Positions 1 to 7,756 of a DNA stretch of 64,000 nt are shown here, piece after piece. This DNA comes from Evansella sp. AB-P1 (GTDB lineage: Bacteria > Bacillota > Bacilli > Bacillales > Salisediminibacteriaceae), in assembly GCF_029688925.1 (NCBI RefSeq), contig NZ_JARUKY010000008.1, forward strand, positions 62,001-126,000, in the 5' to 3' direction. Position numbers and translations under genes: made by a program. Positions within the stretch are counted from its first letter, which is position 1, and every line of letters starts with the position of its first letter. Below the pieces are notes generated by a model. It saw nothing but the letters and a program-made list of their open reading frames with translations. It had not been told where the DNA came from and ran no database searches.

Positions 1-60
1 CTAAATCCGTTACCAAATGGTAAAATTTTATAAGAAACAATAGGAAGGGAAGGGCTTTCT

Positions 61-456
61 ATGTCTATAGGAAATCGTATTCGTACATTAAGAAAGAAAA
101 ATGGCTTTACACAAAAAGATTTAGCTGACAAAGTTAAAGTTTCTCCACAAGTAATATCTAATTGGGAAAGAGGATACACTTCTCCAGATCATAATGATGT
201 AGAGAACCTTGCTGACTCACTCTCTTGCTCGACAGAATACCTTCATGGTAGAAGTGATAATCCAGAAGTAAATAAAAAAGCAGCTTATAACCCAATAAAT
301 GAAATAAATACAATCCTTGATGAATTAGGAATAGAGGATATATTTTTTCATGATATGGATGCCTGGAAAAATTTCACCCCAGAAGATGTGGAAGAATTAA
401 GAAAACACTTTGAATGGGTATCTCATAAAGCTAAGGAGAGAAATAAGGATGCTTGA
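61..456 (+). CDS. XRE-family repressor (ImmR-like) of the mobile island
   Basis: A 131-aa DNA-binding regulator. Residues 5-60 form a Cro/C1-type helix-turn-helix with the usual signature (TQKDLADKVKVSPQVISNWE), followed by a short C-terminal tail. GGAAGGGAAGG just upstream is the ribosome site. Size and domain layout match ImmR-type repressors of integrative elements such as ICEBs1, which keep excision genes silent and are destroyed by a partner ImmA protease; an ImmA-like protease lies at 1457-1930. The gene overlaps the next one (Mrr nuclease) by 8 bp, so the two are probably translated together. The repressor role is family knowledge plus context; operators were not identified. Confidence 0.85.
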   Translation: MSIGNRIRTLRKKNGFTQKDLADKVKVSPQVISNWERGYTSPDHNDVENLADSLSCSTEYLHGRSDNPEVNKKAAYNPINEINTILDELGIEDIFFHDMDAWKNFTPEDVEELRKHFEWVSHKAKERNKDA

Positions 457-1150
457 GGGAGTAGATAACTCGATTTTGACAGAAATGTCACTACAATTAT
501 ATGGCGTTCTCTTAATAATATTAATTGTTTTTAGTCTTTTTTACTATTTATATAATAGAATATCGATTCCAAGAAGAGTAAGAAAATCAAAATATAATTT
601 AATGGAAATCACTATAAATGATATAGATAATATGGAGAATAAAGGTAGCGATTTTGAAGATTATTTATTTGTACTTTTTTCAGCACTTGGATACAAAAAT
701 ACATATCAAACAAAGTCAAGTGGAGATTTTGGAGCAGATTTAATTTTTACGGATAGTAATGGAAATAGAACTGTTGTGCAAGCAAAAAACTATGCGGATA
801 ATAAACCATTAGGTAATGATGCAATACAAGAATCATTTGGAGCAATGCCCTATTTTAAAGCTGCTAAAGCAGTTGTTATTACAACAACTTCAAGAATATC
901 TAGACCATGTGAAATTCATGCGGCAGCCTGCGAAATTAAAATTATTACAAGATCTAATTTCAAAAGTATTATCAAGTATTTCAAAAAAGGGTTACATAGT
1001 GAAGCAAGAAAAATTATTGAAGGAGAATATAAAAAAATAGAATATACTCCAAAAGATAGGTTTAAAAACGATACTATTCATTCAAGTAAAAAAATCATTT
1101 CTGGGGATTATTATTATATAATTCCTGAGAGGAAAAAAAATACTGGTTAA
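449..1150 (+). CDS. Membrane-anchored Mrr-type restriction endonuclease
   Basis: A 233-aa protein. I start it at the ATG at 449 because AAGGAGAG lies 9 bases upstream; a longer frame from 410 lacks a ribosome site. One hydrophobic helix spans about residues 11-33. A PD-(D/E)XK Mrr_cat domain follows from about residue 60: GSDFEDYL, then GDFGADLI and VVQAK, which supply the catalytic D and Q-x-K residues. Mrr proteins cut modified foreign DNA (type IV restriction), and membrane-tethered versions are common on mobile elements. It overlaps the repressor gene by 8 bp, so it may be expressed in the integrated state as a defence cargo. A terminator follows directly. Target specificity cannot be read from sequence. 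Confidence 0.8.
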   Translation: MLEGVDNSILTEMSLQLYGVLLIILIVFSLFYYLYNRISIPRRVRKSKYNLMEITINDIDNMENKGSDFEDYLFVLFSALGYKNTYQTKSSGDFGADLIFTDSNGNRTVVQAKNYADNKPLGNDAIQESFGAMPYFKAAKAVVITTTSRISRPCEIHAAACEIKIITRSNFKSIIKYFKKGLHSEARKIIEGEYKKIEYTPKDRFKNDTIHSSKKIISGDYYYIIPERKKNTG

Positions 1151-1160
1151 AATTCAAAAA

Positions 1161-1195
1161 AAAATGACAAGGAACCCTGCTTGTCATTTTTTATT
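1161..1195 (+). terminator. Rho-independent terminator after the repressor-Mrr pair
   Basis: An 11-bp perfect stem (AAAATGACAAG with CTTGTCATTTT, loop GAACCCTG) followed by a T-rich run. It begins 11 bases after the Mrr stop codon and separates the repressor unit from the immA-int unit. The A-rich left arm could make it bidirectional. Confidence 0.85.
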
Positions 1196-1387
1196 TTACA
1201 TTATTCACACTGCAATGTAATCATTAATCCCAATCTCATAAATATACCTCCTCCCATTTCCGTTGTATTTTTAGTTCATTACAACACATTTATTAACCAT
1301 CCCAAAACACCCCAAAACTCTAGCCATATGTATACCTAGGTCTTTTATCACTTGTTTCTTATATTACCAAATTCCCAAACCTACTAT

Positions 1388-1416
1388 TTACAAATTAAGG
1401 TTTTTATTTTTATAAT
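1388..1416 (+). promoter_or_regulatory. Sigma-A promoter of the immA-int unit
   Basis: TTACAA at 1388-1393, a 17-base spacer and TATAAT at 1411-1416. This matches a housekeeping promoter closely and lies 40 bases before the immA start. The predicted transcription start falls in the adjacent LexA-type box. The rest of the 1151-1456 gap holds only the terminator and AT-rich sequence. Confidence 0.7.
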
Positions 1417-1423
1417 GAAATAA

Positions 1424-1435
1424 GAACATTTGTTC
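1424..1435 (+). promoter_or_regulatory. LexA (SOS) box overlapping the immA-int transcription start
   Basis: GAACATTTGTTC followed by G. It fits the Bacillus LexA core GAAC-N4-GTTC and sits 8 bases after the -10 box, where bound LexA would block transcription. This suggests DNA damage de-represses the protease and integrase directly, in addition to ImmA acting on the repressor. The match is seen; LexA binding is inferred. Confidence 0.6.
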
Positions 1436-1456
1436 GATAATTTTTGGGAGGGACTC

Positions 1457-1930
1457 ATGAAAGCTATATACAAACCAACACCATTAGAATCCTGGGTGTC
1501 ACAAAGATATAAAAGAATGGGTATTTATAATCCGTCAGATTTGGATGAGAAACGAATTTGTGATGCATTAGGTATATTCTTCAAAAGAATAGAAAAAAGT
1601 TCTCACAGTATAGAACAAGGGGCATTTAAGCTTATTGCAGTGAACAGTCTATTAACAGTAGCTGAACAGAGGGAACAGTTTTATCATGAACTAGCTCATA
1701 TATTGAGACATTCAGGCAGACAATCAATGATGACAAGTGCATTTCGAGAGCTCCAGGAATGGGATGCATCCCATTTTACTCGATATGCTGCTATTCCTTT
1801 TCATATGCTCCACCAGTTTGATTTAAATGATCAAAACATTGTCAAAAACCTTGCAGAACAGTTTCAGTGTACCCCAAATCTTTGTCATGAAAGATTAGAG
1901 AAAATTTATAATAATAGTAAGGTCGTTTAA
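1457..1930 (+). CDS. ImmA/IrrE-family metallo-endopeptidase
   Basis: A 157-aa protein with the zinc-protease motif HELAH (near residue 84) typical of the ImmA/IrrE (DUF955) family. These proteases cleave a cognate XRE repressor to induce an integrative element. The natural partner is the repressor at 61-456. I start at the ATG at 1457, preceded by GGGAGGG; the longer frame starting at 1430 has no ribosome site and would begin inside the SOS box. It is followed after 14 bases by the integrase, so protease and integrase share one transcript. The repressor, protease and integrase arrangement recalls ICEBs1-type switches, although here the integrase is a serine recombinase. Confidence 0.85.
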   Translation: MKAIYKPTPLESWVSQRYKRMGIYNPSDLDEKRICDALGIFFKRIEKSSHSIEQGAFKLIAVNSLLTVAEQREQFYHELAHILRHSGRQSMMTSAFRELQEWDASHFTRYAAIPFHMLHQFDLNDQNIVKNLAEQFQCTPNLCHERLEKIYNNSKVV

Positions 1931-1944
1931 AAGGGTGATAAGTG

Positions 1945-3327
1945 ATGAAATGCGTTATTTATATTCGTGTATCAACAGAGGAACAAGTGAAAGAAGGTTT
2001 TTCAATTCCTGCACAACGTGAACGGCTCCGTGCTTTTTGTCAGAGTCAAGGATGGGAAATAGTAGAGGAATATATTGAAGAAGGAAAGTCAGCTAAAGAC
2101 TTAGAAAGACCAAATTTGAAAAAGTTATTGAAAGATATCAAAAGAAAAGAGATTGATATTGTTTTAGTTTATCGCCTGGATCGTCTTACTCGTTCTGTAC
2201 TCGATCTATATCAATTGTTAAAAACATTTGATAAAAATAATGTTGCCTTTAAATCAGCCACAGAGGTCTATGATACCTCTACAGCTATGGGAAGGTTATT
2301 TATCACATTGGTTGCTGCCCTTGCACAATGGGAACGTGAGAACCTTGCAGAACGTGTTAAATTTGGCATTGAACAAATGATAGATGAAGGAAAAAAACCT
2401 GGAGGACATTCTCCATATGGATATTATTTTGACAAGGATTTTAACTGCACAATCATCGAAAAAGAGTTGGATATAGTGAATAAAATTTTTAATTGGTATA
2501 TAGAAGGTTTTGGCTATCGTTCTATAGCCAAAAGGCTTAATAATATGGGAATTAAACCTCGATTAGCTAAAGAGTGGAACCATAATTCTATAAGAGATAT
2601 CTTAATGAATGATATGTACATCGGTACATATCGCTGGGGATCGAAAATGATTTTAAACAATCATGAACCGATTATTTCAGAACCAATCTTCTATAAAGTT
2701 CAAAAAGTTATGGAATCTAAGACAACAAATAGTTCAAGAATCGGAAAGTACCCTTTAACTGGAATATTACGATGTGGCAGCTGCACAGAACATAATATGC
2801 AAGGTTTCTTTGATAAACGTGATCAAAAATTATATTATCGTTGTTTAAAGTGTAATAAAATGACCTGGGATAAAAGAATATTGGAGCCTTTGTTGGATGA
2901 AATAGAAAAGTTAATTACATCTAAAGAGTATTTTCTTAGTAAAGTAGAAACTAGTAATTCCTCTCAAGTTGATATTAAAGAAATAATAATGCAAATAGAG
3001 AGTATTCAAGCTCAAAAGGAAAAATGGTATGACGTTTTTATGGATGATAAAAACCCAATATCTAAAGAAGTTCTATTTGAAAAAATAAATAACCTTAACA
3101 AAAAAGAAGATGAACTTCAGCAGCAGTTATATAAATTGGACGTTGATGATGACTCTCCAGAAGAAAAATACGAAATGATAAAGAGGTTAAAAAACTTTAA
3201 AGAAGTATACTTAAATTCAAGTACTGAAGATCAAAAATACCTGCTTCATAAAATATTTGAAACAGTTGTTATGTATAGGGAGTCAGGGAAAAACAAGCCG
3301 ATTACTATTAACTATACATTAAAATAA
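1945..3327 (+). CDS. Large serine recombinase (site-specific integrase)
   Basis: A 460-aa large serine recombinase. The N-terminal resolvase domain has the nucleophile in YIRVST (Ser10) and the YRLDRLTRS motif; the recombinase domain follows from about residue 155. A zinc ribbon (CGSC near residue 277 and CLKC near 302) and a coiled-coil C-terminal part complete the usual layout. Such enzymes recombine attP with attB and need a directionality factor for excision; none was recognised here. I chose the ATG at 1945 (7 bases after GGGTG) over the GTG at 1942. The putative insertion target is the truncated binding-protein gene at 6902. Confidence 0.9.
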   Translation: MKCVIYIRVSTEEQVKEGFSIPAQRERLRAFCQSQGWEIVEEYIEEGKSAKDLERPNLKKLLKDIKRKEIDIVLVYRLDRLTRSVLDLYQLLKTFDKNNVAFKSATEVYDTSTAMGRLFITLVAALAQWERENLAERVKFGIEQMIDEGKKPGGHSPYGYYFDKDFNCTIIEKELDIVNKIFNWYIEGFGYRSIAKRLNNMGIKPRLAKEWNHNSIRDILMNDMYIGTYRWGSKMILNNHEPIISEPIFYKVQKVMESKTTNSSRIGKYPLTGILRCGSCTEHNMQGFFDKRDQKLYYRCLKCNKMTWDKRILEPLLDEIEKLITSKEYFLSKVETSNSSQVDIKEIIMQIESIQAQKEKWYDVFMDDKNPISKEVLFEKINNLNKKEDELQQQLYKLDVDDDSPEEKYEMIKRLKNFKEVYLNSSTEDQKYLLHKIFETVVMYRESGKNKPITINYTLK

Positions 3328-3385
3328 ATTAATTAAATATACGTTTTGTGTAAAGTTGCATCAATATATCCGAAAAAACAGGGGC

Positions 3386-3700
3386 TCAGTTGCCTCTGCT
3401 TTTCTTATTGAGATTAGTTATGTACTTTATAAAATTAACCACAGATTCATTTTTTATATCTATGTTTCCTTCTAAATTCTCCACCTGTATAGAAATTGGA
3501 TAAAAAGTTAGATGTTCATCTACTATTACTTCTTCGTTGGTCTGTTCAGCAATCATTTCGATAACAATACTATGTTTGGTTTCACCTTGTGTATGCGCAA
3601 CCTGATTGTCATCAACCCAATAAACATTAATTTCTATGGAATATTCTGATGGATCACTTACAGAATCTTACATCTTAAATTTAATATTTACTTCTTCCAT
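3386..3700 (-). pseudogene. Small unknown gene broken by an in-frame stop
   Basis: A 104-codon reading frame starting at the ATG at 3700-3698 with a good ribosome site (GAAGGA, 3 bases before the start). Codon 11 is TAA (3670-3668); after it the frame stays open for 93 codons to the TGA at 3388-3386. The acidic hydrophilic product (for example IEINVYWVDDNQVAHTQGE) matches no family I recognise. The long open frame after the stop suggests recent inactivation, sequencing error or strain-specific loss. No good alternative start lies right after the stop. It points toward the integrase gene, and its end overlaps a GC-rich hairpin at 3380-3400 that may terminate the integrase transcript. Confidence 0.6.
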
Positions 3701-3825
3701 TTAGTCCTTCTTTTGAAATACACTTATTTCGACTAGACCTTATTTTAATTGTGTCGAAAATAGCCAACTCCACACCCTTCTTTTCTGTGATATGATTACT
3801 TTATACACGGGAATGCATTGGTGAA

Positions 3826-3843
3826 ACCTCCATTAAAGGAGGT
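3826..3843 (+). promoter_or_regulatory. Hairpin hiding the toxin ribosome site
   Basis: ACCTCC (3826-3831) and GGAGGT (3838-3843) form a perfect 6-bp stem with a 6-base loop that buries the Shine-Dalgarno sequence of the small toxin gene. Such sequestration is typical of type I toxin mRNAs, where it delays translation until the antisense RNA can act. Confidence 0.6.
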
Positions 3844-3853
3844 GATAAGTCAA

Positions 3854-3931
3854 GTGTTTGATATTACAACAGCAATGTTCATGATAGTACTCTTCACGTT
3901 TCTTCATAATCATTTCGAACAAAAAAAATAA
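3854..3931 (+). CDS. Type I (Fst/TxpA-like) hydrophobic toxin, 25 aa
   Basis: A GTG-initiated peptide of 25 residues beginning MFDITTAMFMIVLF and ending in a basic tail (EQKK). A perfect ribosome site, AAAGGAGGTGA, lies 8 bases upstream. A short hydrophobic stretch with a charged end is the pattern of the 'putative holin-like' membrane toxins of type I toxin-antitoxin loci in Firmicutes. Context supports this: a hairpin covers the ribosome site, and a bidirectional terminator plus a convergent promoter (4052-4079) for an antisense RNA follow. It probably stabilises the island. At 25 aa it is shorter than the usual 28-35, and the family call rests on architecture rather than alignment. Confidence 0.6.
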   Translation: MFDITTAMFMIVLFTFLHNHFEQKK

Positions 3932-4046
3932 CCCACAGCAAGCCGACCAAAGCTAAAAACCTGGGATTATTTTTTCGGAGACTTGCCAAATGCAGTCCCA
4001 CAACGGTGATTAGGTGGTGGTCCACCTTGTCACGGTTTTTTTTATA
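3925..4046 (-). ncRNA. Antisense antitoxin RNA of the type I locus
   Basis: Predicted RNA of about 120 nt read toward and across the 3' end of the toxin gene. It would start near 4045, just after the promoter at 4052-4079, and end at the hairpin formed by AATCCCA and TGTGGGTTA (about 3973-3930) followed by eight U residues. The promoter-proximal part folds into a long imperfect stem (4001-4037). Convergent overlap with the toxin 3' end matches Fst/TxpA-type loci. The ends are estimates. Confidence 0.55.
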
Positions 4047-4048
4047 CT
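4001..4048 (+). terminator. Terminator hairpin at the end of the toxin locus
   Basis: An imperfect 16-bp stem, AACGGTGATTAGGTGG against CCACCTTGTCACGGTT, followed by eight T residues. It would end read-through from the toxin transcript and form the 5' stem of the antisense RNA on the other strand. The stretch from 4080 to 4282 beyond it is AT-rich and holds nothing I recognise. Confidence 0.65.
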
Positions 4049-4051
4049 TTC

Positions 4052-4079
4052 ATTATACATTATAACAAGTTGTTTCCAA
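4052..4079 (-). promoter_or_regulatory. Promoter of the antitoxin RNA
   Basis: On the minus strand, TTGGAA (4079-4074), a 16-base spacer and a perfect TATAAT (4057-4052). It faces the toxin gene, and no protein gene lies downstream of it in that direction, as expected for an antisense RNA. Confidence 0.6.
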
Positions 4080-4282
4080 AAAAAAAATTAAAAAATTAAG
4101 GTACAGGTTATAGATACAAATTAATTAAAAAGGATTAGTCAACCGATGGTTTTAAATCTATTTTGAGGCACTGGTAGTATATATAATATCACTCATTTAG
4201 CAATTATGATTACCATACGAATATAGGTAAAATTATAACAATTGATTGTAATTATAGGTTTATGACATAACAGAACACTTTA

Positions 4283-4888
4283 TTAAAGCGATGAAATATT
4301 ACTCTTTACTTCATCAATTAAAGCAACAGCATTACTTTTATCTGTAACTGTATTTAATAATAAATCTAAATATTTTCTAATTCTTATTACTTTGTTCCAT
4401 TGATCGGAATTTTCAGAATACACCTGGATTGAAAGTTCTTTACAAAAGGCCGTATAGAATGTTAAATCTAATTTTGAATAATGTATTATTACTAATTCTT
4501 TTATAGGTCCATTTTCCTCAGTAATTAATTCAAAAACTTTTTCAGATGGTACATGTCCTATGGCTTCATAAATAGATTTTATAATATCAACATTATTACT
4601 ATACTCTGAATTAATTTTTTTAAGGAATTTTTCCTGTTCTTCGTCTTTATCTAACGACTCTTTTCTGTTATTTAAATAGTAGATGAAAAATGCTACAAAC
4701 CCTGATAAAAAGCTACCAATAAATACAAAAGACGTACGTAAAATGATTTCAAATATGTTTATGTTTGTTTCATCTACCAAAATTCCACGGTTAATTATAA
4801 ATAATATAAGAGTAAATGCTGTACAAAGTGCAGTGAAGCTTATTAAAGTAGCAAATATAAAAAAAGAATTTGAAAGAATTTTTTTCAC
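4283..4888 (-). CDS. Unknown two-helix membrane protein (operon gene C)
   Basis: A 201-aa protein not recognised as any family. Two transmembrane helices lie at about residues 10-35 and 48-72, followed by a charged cytoplasmic domain of about 130 residues. The start is GTG at 4888, one base after the stop codon of the preceding gene and behind TGAGGAAAA, so translation is coupled to the 198-aa gene. It is the last of three overlapping genes in the island. The layout (two helices plus a soluble domain) resembles membrane effectors of some defence systems, but nothing in the sequence proves such a role. Confidence 0.7.
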   Translation of the reverse strand: MKKILSNSFFIFATLISFTALCTAFTLILFIINRGILVDETNINIFEIILRTSFVFIGSFLSGFVAFFIYYLNNRKESLDKDEEQEKFLKKINSEYSNNVDIIKSIYEAIGHVPSEKVFELITEENGPIKELVIIHYSKLDLTFYTAFCKELSIQVYSENSDQWNKVIRIRKYLDLLLNTVTDKSNAVALIDEVKSNISSL

Positions 4889-4889
4889 T

Positions 4890-5486
4890 TTATGTTTTCC
4901 TCATTGAAACTCTTAATGATTCTGCTATTTGTTCTCTGTACCAGTCAACATCTGGTGTTGATGGTCCCTTTTGGTTATGAACATCAGCAATATTAGGATT
5001 AGAACTTGACTGCTCCCTATCCTCCTCTAAGTCTCGCTTTGTTTCCTTAGAGGAGGATTGCACTTTTTTTATTTGTTGCTTCACATCCGTAAGTATTTCA
5101 CTTTTTAACTTAAAAATAAACTCAATATATTTTAGGGAATTCTCATCTTCAATAAAAAACGGTGTATAACATTCATCACAAACTAACATTTCTGTAAGCA
5201 CAAAAGAAGTTAATATCTTGGGTAAGTTACAATTCACACAATTATATTGATAATTCTTCTCGAAAACTGTAGCTTTTCCTGTTGATAAGGAAATGAAAAA
5301 ATTTAATGACTTTTTGGAATCTAAACTAAATTCATTAGCAAATCTGTATGGGTTAAAATATTCCGCATTTAATTTTATTTCTTTGGTAATGTGACTTTGT
5401 AATAAAGGATAGTATTGATCGAATGGATAATGCTTTTCAAGAAAAGGTTTAGCTTCATAAATAGTCTTTAATTTTGTATATAACAT
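4890..5486 (-). CDS. Unknown zinc-ribbon protein (operon gene B)
   Basis: A 198-aa soluble protein of unknown function. Two CxxC pairs (CVNC near residue 84 and CDEC near 104) form a likely zinc ribbon in the middle. The C-terminal 65 residues are polar, with a charged helical stretch (KKVQSSSKETKRDLEEDREQ) that may be flexible or coiled coil. The gene starts inside the end of the 389-aa gene (32-bp overlap), and its stop is one base before the next start, so the three products are probably made in fixed ratio and work together. Codon use is AT-rich, like the rest of the island. Confidence 0.7.
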   Translation of the reverse strand: MLYTKLKTIYEAKPFLEKHYPFDQYYPLLQSHITKEIKLNAEYFNPYRFANEFSLDSKKSLNFFISLSTGKATVFEKNYQYNCVNCNLPKILTSFVLTEMLVCDECYTPFFIEDENSLKYIEFIFKLKSEILTDVKQQIKKVQSSSKETKRDLEEDREQSSSNPNIADVHNQKGPSTPDVDWYREQIAESLRVSMRKT

Positions 5487-6624
5487 AATCCTCCTTTAAC
5501 CTCCGATCTGTTTTAGTGTTATAGAAGTGTATTTCAAGAGAGCCATTCTTTTCACGCAAACTAATTTCTACAAAAGAAAATTCTTTCCCTACAGGGACTT
5601 TGGTAAAATCCTCTTTATCAAAACGCCAATATAGAGAAATTTCAGTTAGTTCCTGTTGTTCATGAATTAAATCTTTTAAGTTCCAATATATTTTCTTGTT
5701 ATATATAGGGTCTCTTTTAGAATTCCTAGTTGCAGATCTAGTTAATTCACGATCTAAAAATGAAATTGCAAAAACATAACCTTCATAGAAAATTTCGTCT
5801 CCTAATTGAGAGGAAAGGTCTTGGTAAAATGCAGATTTTACTCGATCTATATAATTATCTGGATCTTTTAGTTTCAAATCCTCTTCAAGAAAGTTTGTTA
5901 CTTTTTCAATTAATGTTGATTCAGTAAATTCGTCCATATGTTTTTTTATTACTTTTTCAGCTTTATATGATTCATCTTCAAACATTTGAAATAAAACTTC
6001 ATGTATTGATTTACTATTGAAATTAGAAATAGTGAAGTCAAAATCTTCATTGTCATTTATATCGTTAATTACAAGTTGGTGTATTTCATGTAAATTGGTA
6101 TTTGACATTTTCACATGGTGTAATCTTACTTTCACAATAGCAAAATCATTTTCAAAATCCAATATACAAGGGATATATAAAGAAGCTTTCACTTCGCCAA
6201 CTTCAGCAACACCACTCCTATATAACAAAACCACTTTATTATCAACTTGTCTTATAGTAATCAGTTTAGTTTCCGAAGGTAGAGTCATGGCAATTCTTCT
6301 ATTTATTTCTTCTGCATCAGAATGTCTTTCCATAAACTCATTAGCATCAATCTCTGAAATAAGAGGGAGAATAAAAATATGGTCTGGAACATCAAATACT
6401 AATTTTTCAAACAACTCATTCTCAATTTCTGAATCGTCAAAACCATCACGAACTTTTTTGTTAAGTAAGTCAGTAATTTTAGCCCATCCAGTTACCCCTT
6501 CTGCTTCATTATACGCTTTGTTAAAATCAGGAATATGCTTTCCAATTAGAGGCTTGAGATACTGAACTTCAAAATTTCTTATTAATGGCACGTTATAAGT
6601 ATTTAACAACTCTGCATCACTCAT
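5455..6624 (-). CDS. Unknown 389-aa protein (operon gene A)
   Basis: First gene of a three-gene operon. I start it at the ATG at 6624, which has AGGAGG six bases upstream; an upstream frame to 6684 encodes that ribosome site and is not translated. The product is acidic and soluble, with no signal peptide, no transmembrane helix and no motif I recognise. It has alternating strands and charged helices, with a C-terminal region rich in aromatic residues (ISLYWRFDKEDF). It sits at the right end of the island, next to the truncated ABC-transporter gene, where cargo genes such as defence modules often lie. Function is unassigned. Confidence 0.7.
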   Translation of the reverse strand: MSDAELLNTYNVPLIRNFEVQYLKPLIGKHIPDFNKAYNEAEGVTGWAKITDLLNKKVRDGFDDSEIENELFEKLVFDVPDHIFILPLISEIDANEFMERHSDAEEINRRIAMTLPSETKLITIRQVDNKVVLLYRSGVAEVGEVKASLYIPCILDFENDFAIVKVRLHHVKMSNTNLHEIHQLVINDINDNEDFDFTISNFNSKSIHEVLFQMFEDESYKAEKVIKKHMDEFTESTLIEKVTNFLEEDLKLKDPDNYIDRVKSAFYQDLSSQLGDEIFYEGYVFAISFLDRELTRSATRNSKRDPIYNKKIYWNLKDLIHEQQELTEISLYWRFDKEDFTKVPVGKEFSFVEISLREKNGSLEIHFYNTKTDRRLKEDYVIYKIKDYL

Positions 6625-6901
6625 ATTATCCCTCCTATTAATGTATCCAGTACAATTAAATTCAACTATAACATTATTTAACATTAGATATCATTTAATA
6701 GAATTCTCTGAAAAATTATAAATTCCTGCAAAAAATATAAATATACCTCAAAAAAAGACTATACAATCAAATATTTTTAGAATTTATTATATCTCTTTTC
6801 ATATCCGTTATAGGATAACTTTATTTTTTCTCCGAAGCAATCTTTCACCTTTAATTAATAAATCTCTATACTCTTTAACTCCCCCAATTTAATATCAATA
6901 A

Positions 6902-7609
6902 ACAAGATTACCCAGTTTTATAGTTATTCTTGCACAATTGACCCAAACAGATGGGACATTCCTTGTTTCACGCGAACCTGTTGATAATTTTGAATGGGAC
7001 GATTTAAAGGGAAGCACTTTCCTTGGGCAACGTGCAGGTGGAATGCCTCAAATGGTTGGTGAATTTGTTCTTAAGCAACATGGTATTGACCCTCATAACG
7101 ATTTAGAATTAATTCAAAATATTGACTTTGGAAACATTCCTTCTGCCTTTGCCTCCGGTACGGGAGATTACGTACAGTTATTTGAACCACAAGCTACTCA
7201 ATTTGAAGAGGAAGGGATTGGCTATATTATCGATTCCTTTGGAACTCAATCTGGTAATATTCCATATACTGTTTATATGTCTAAGGATAGCTTTATCAGT
7301 GAAAACGAAGAAACAATTGAGAAATTTACTAGAGCACTTTATCGAGCTCAGCAATGGGTACAGGAACAATCAGCAGATGTAGTTGCAGAGGCTATTTCGG
7401 AATTCTTTGACGATACTTCTTTAGAGACTATTGAGCAAGTAGTAGAACGTTATCGTGACCAAGGATCCTATGCAGACACACCATTATTACAAGAGAATGC
7501 CTGGTATCTATTACAGGAAATGATGAATGAAGCTGGTGAATTGCCAATGGAAGTACAATACTCTGACTTAGTTAATACAGAGATATCAACGAAGATAATG
7601 GAAGAATAG
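6902..7609 (+). pseudogene. ytlA: 5'-truncated ABC substrate-binding protein (ytlA-like)
   Basis: The C-terminal two thirds (about 225 codons) of an NMT1/THI5-type periplasmic-fold binding protein. From about 6917 the frame reads like the interior of such a protein (AQLTQTDGTFLVSREP), with no start codon, ribosome site or signal peptide; an in-frame TAA lies at 6899-6901. Full-length relatives have about 330 residues with a lipoprotein signal, so roughly the first 100 are missing. ATPase and permease partners follow intact. The break coincides with the right edge of the integrase-bearing island, so the gene was probably split by its insertion; the missing 5' part should lie left of the window. 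Confidence 0.75.
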
Positions 7610-7670
7610 TAAAGGTATAGAGTTTAAATGAACGTACGACAAATTACTAGGAAATAAATTCATTAAAAAG

Positions 7671-7707
7671 CAATGTCTCGAAAGGAATAGTGCCTTTTGA
7701 GACATTG
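7671..7707 (+). other. Stem-loop in the ABC operon leader
   Basis: CAATGTCTCGAAAGG (7671-7685) pairs with CCTTTTGAGACATTG (7693-7707) around a short loop. No T-run follows, so it is not a classical terminator. It lies between the truncated binding-protein gene and the ATPase gene and could be an mRNA processing or stability element that adjusts expression of the subunits. Confidence 0.5.
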
Positions 7708-7756
7708 TTCAACCCTTTTATGGAAGAAAGTTACAGTATTGAGAGGAGGTTTTATA

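Noticed and set aside
410-448. Longer N terminus for the Mrr nuclease
   Set aside because: No ribosome site at 410; AAGGAGAG is placed for the ATG at 449.
3354-3405. Attachment site right after the integrase gene
   Set aside because: No sequence duplication with other parts of the window could be seen; the hairpin there is better explained as a terminator.
6017-6565. 182-codon frame opposite operon gene A
   Set aside because: Serine-rich antisense shadow; the minus-strand gene has AGGAGG and is coupled to its neighbours.
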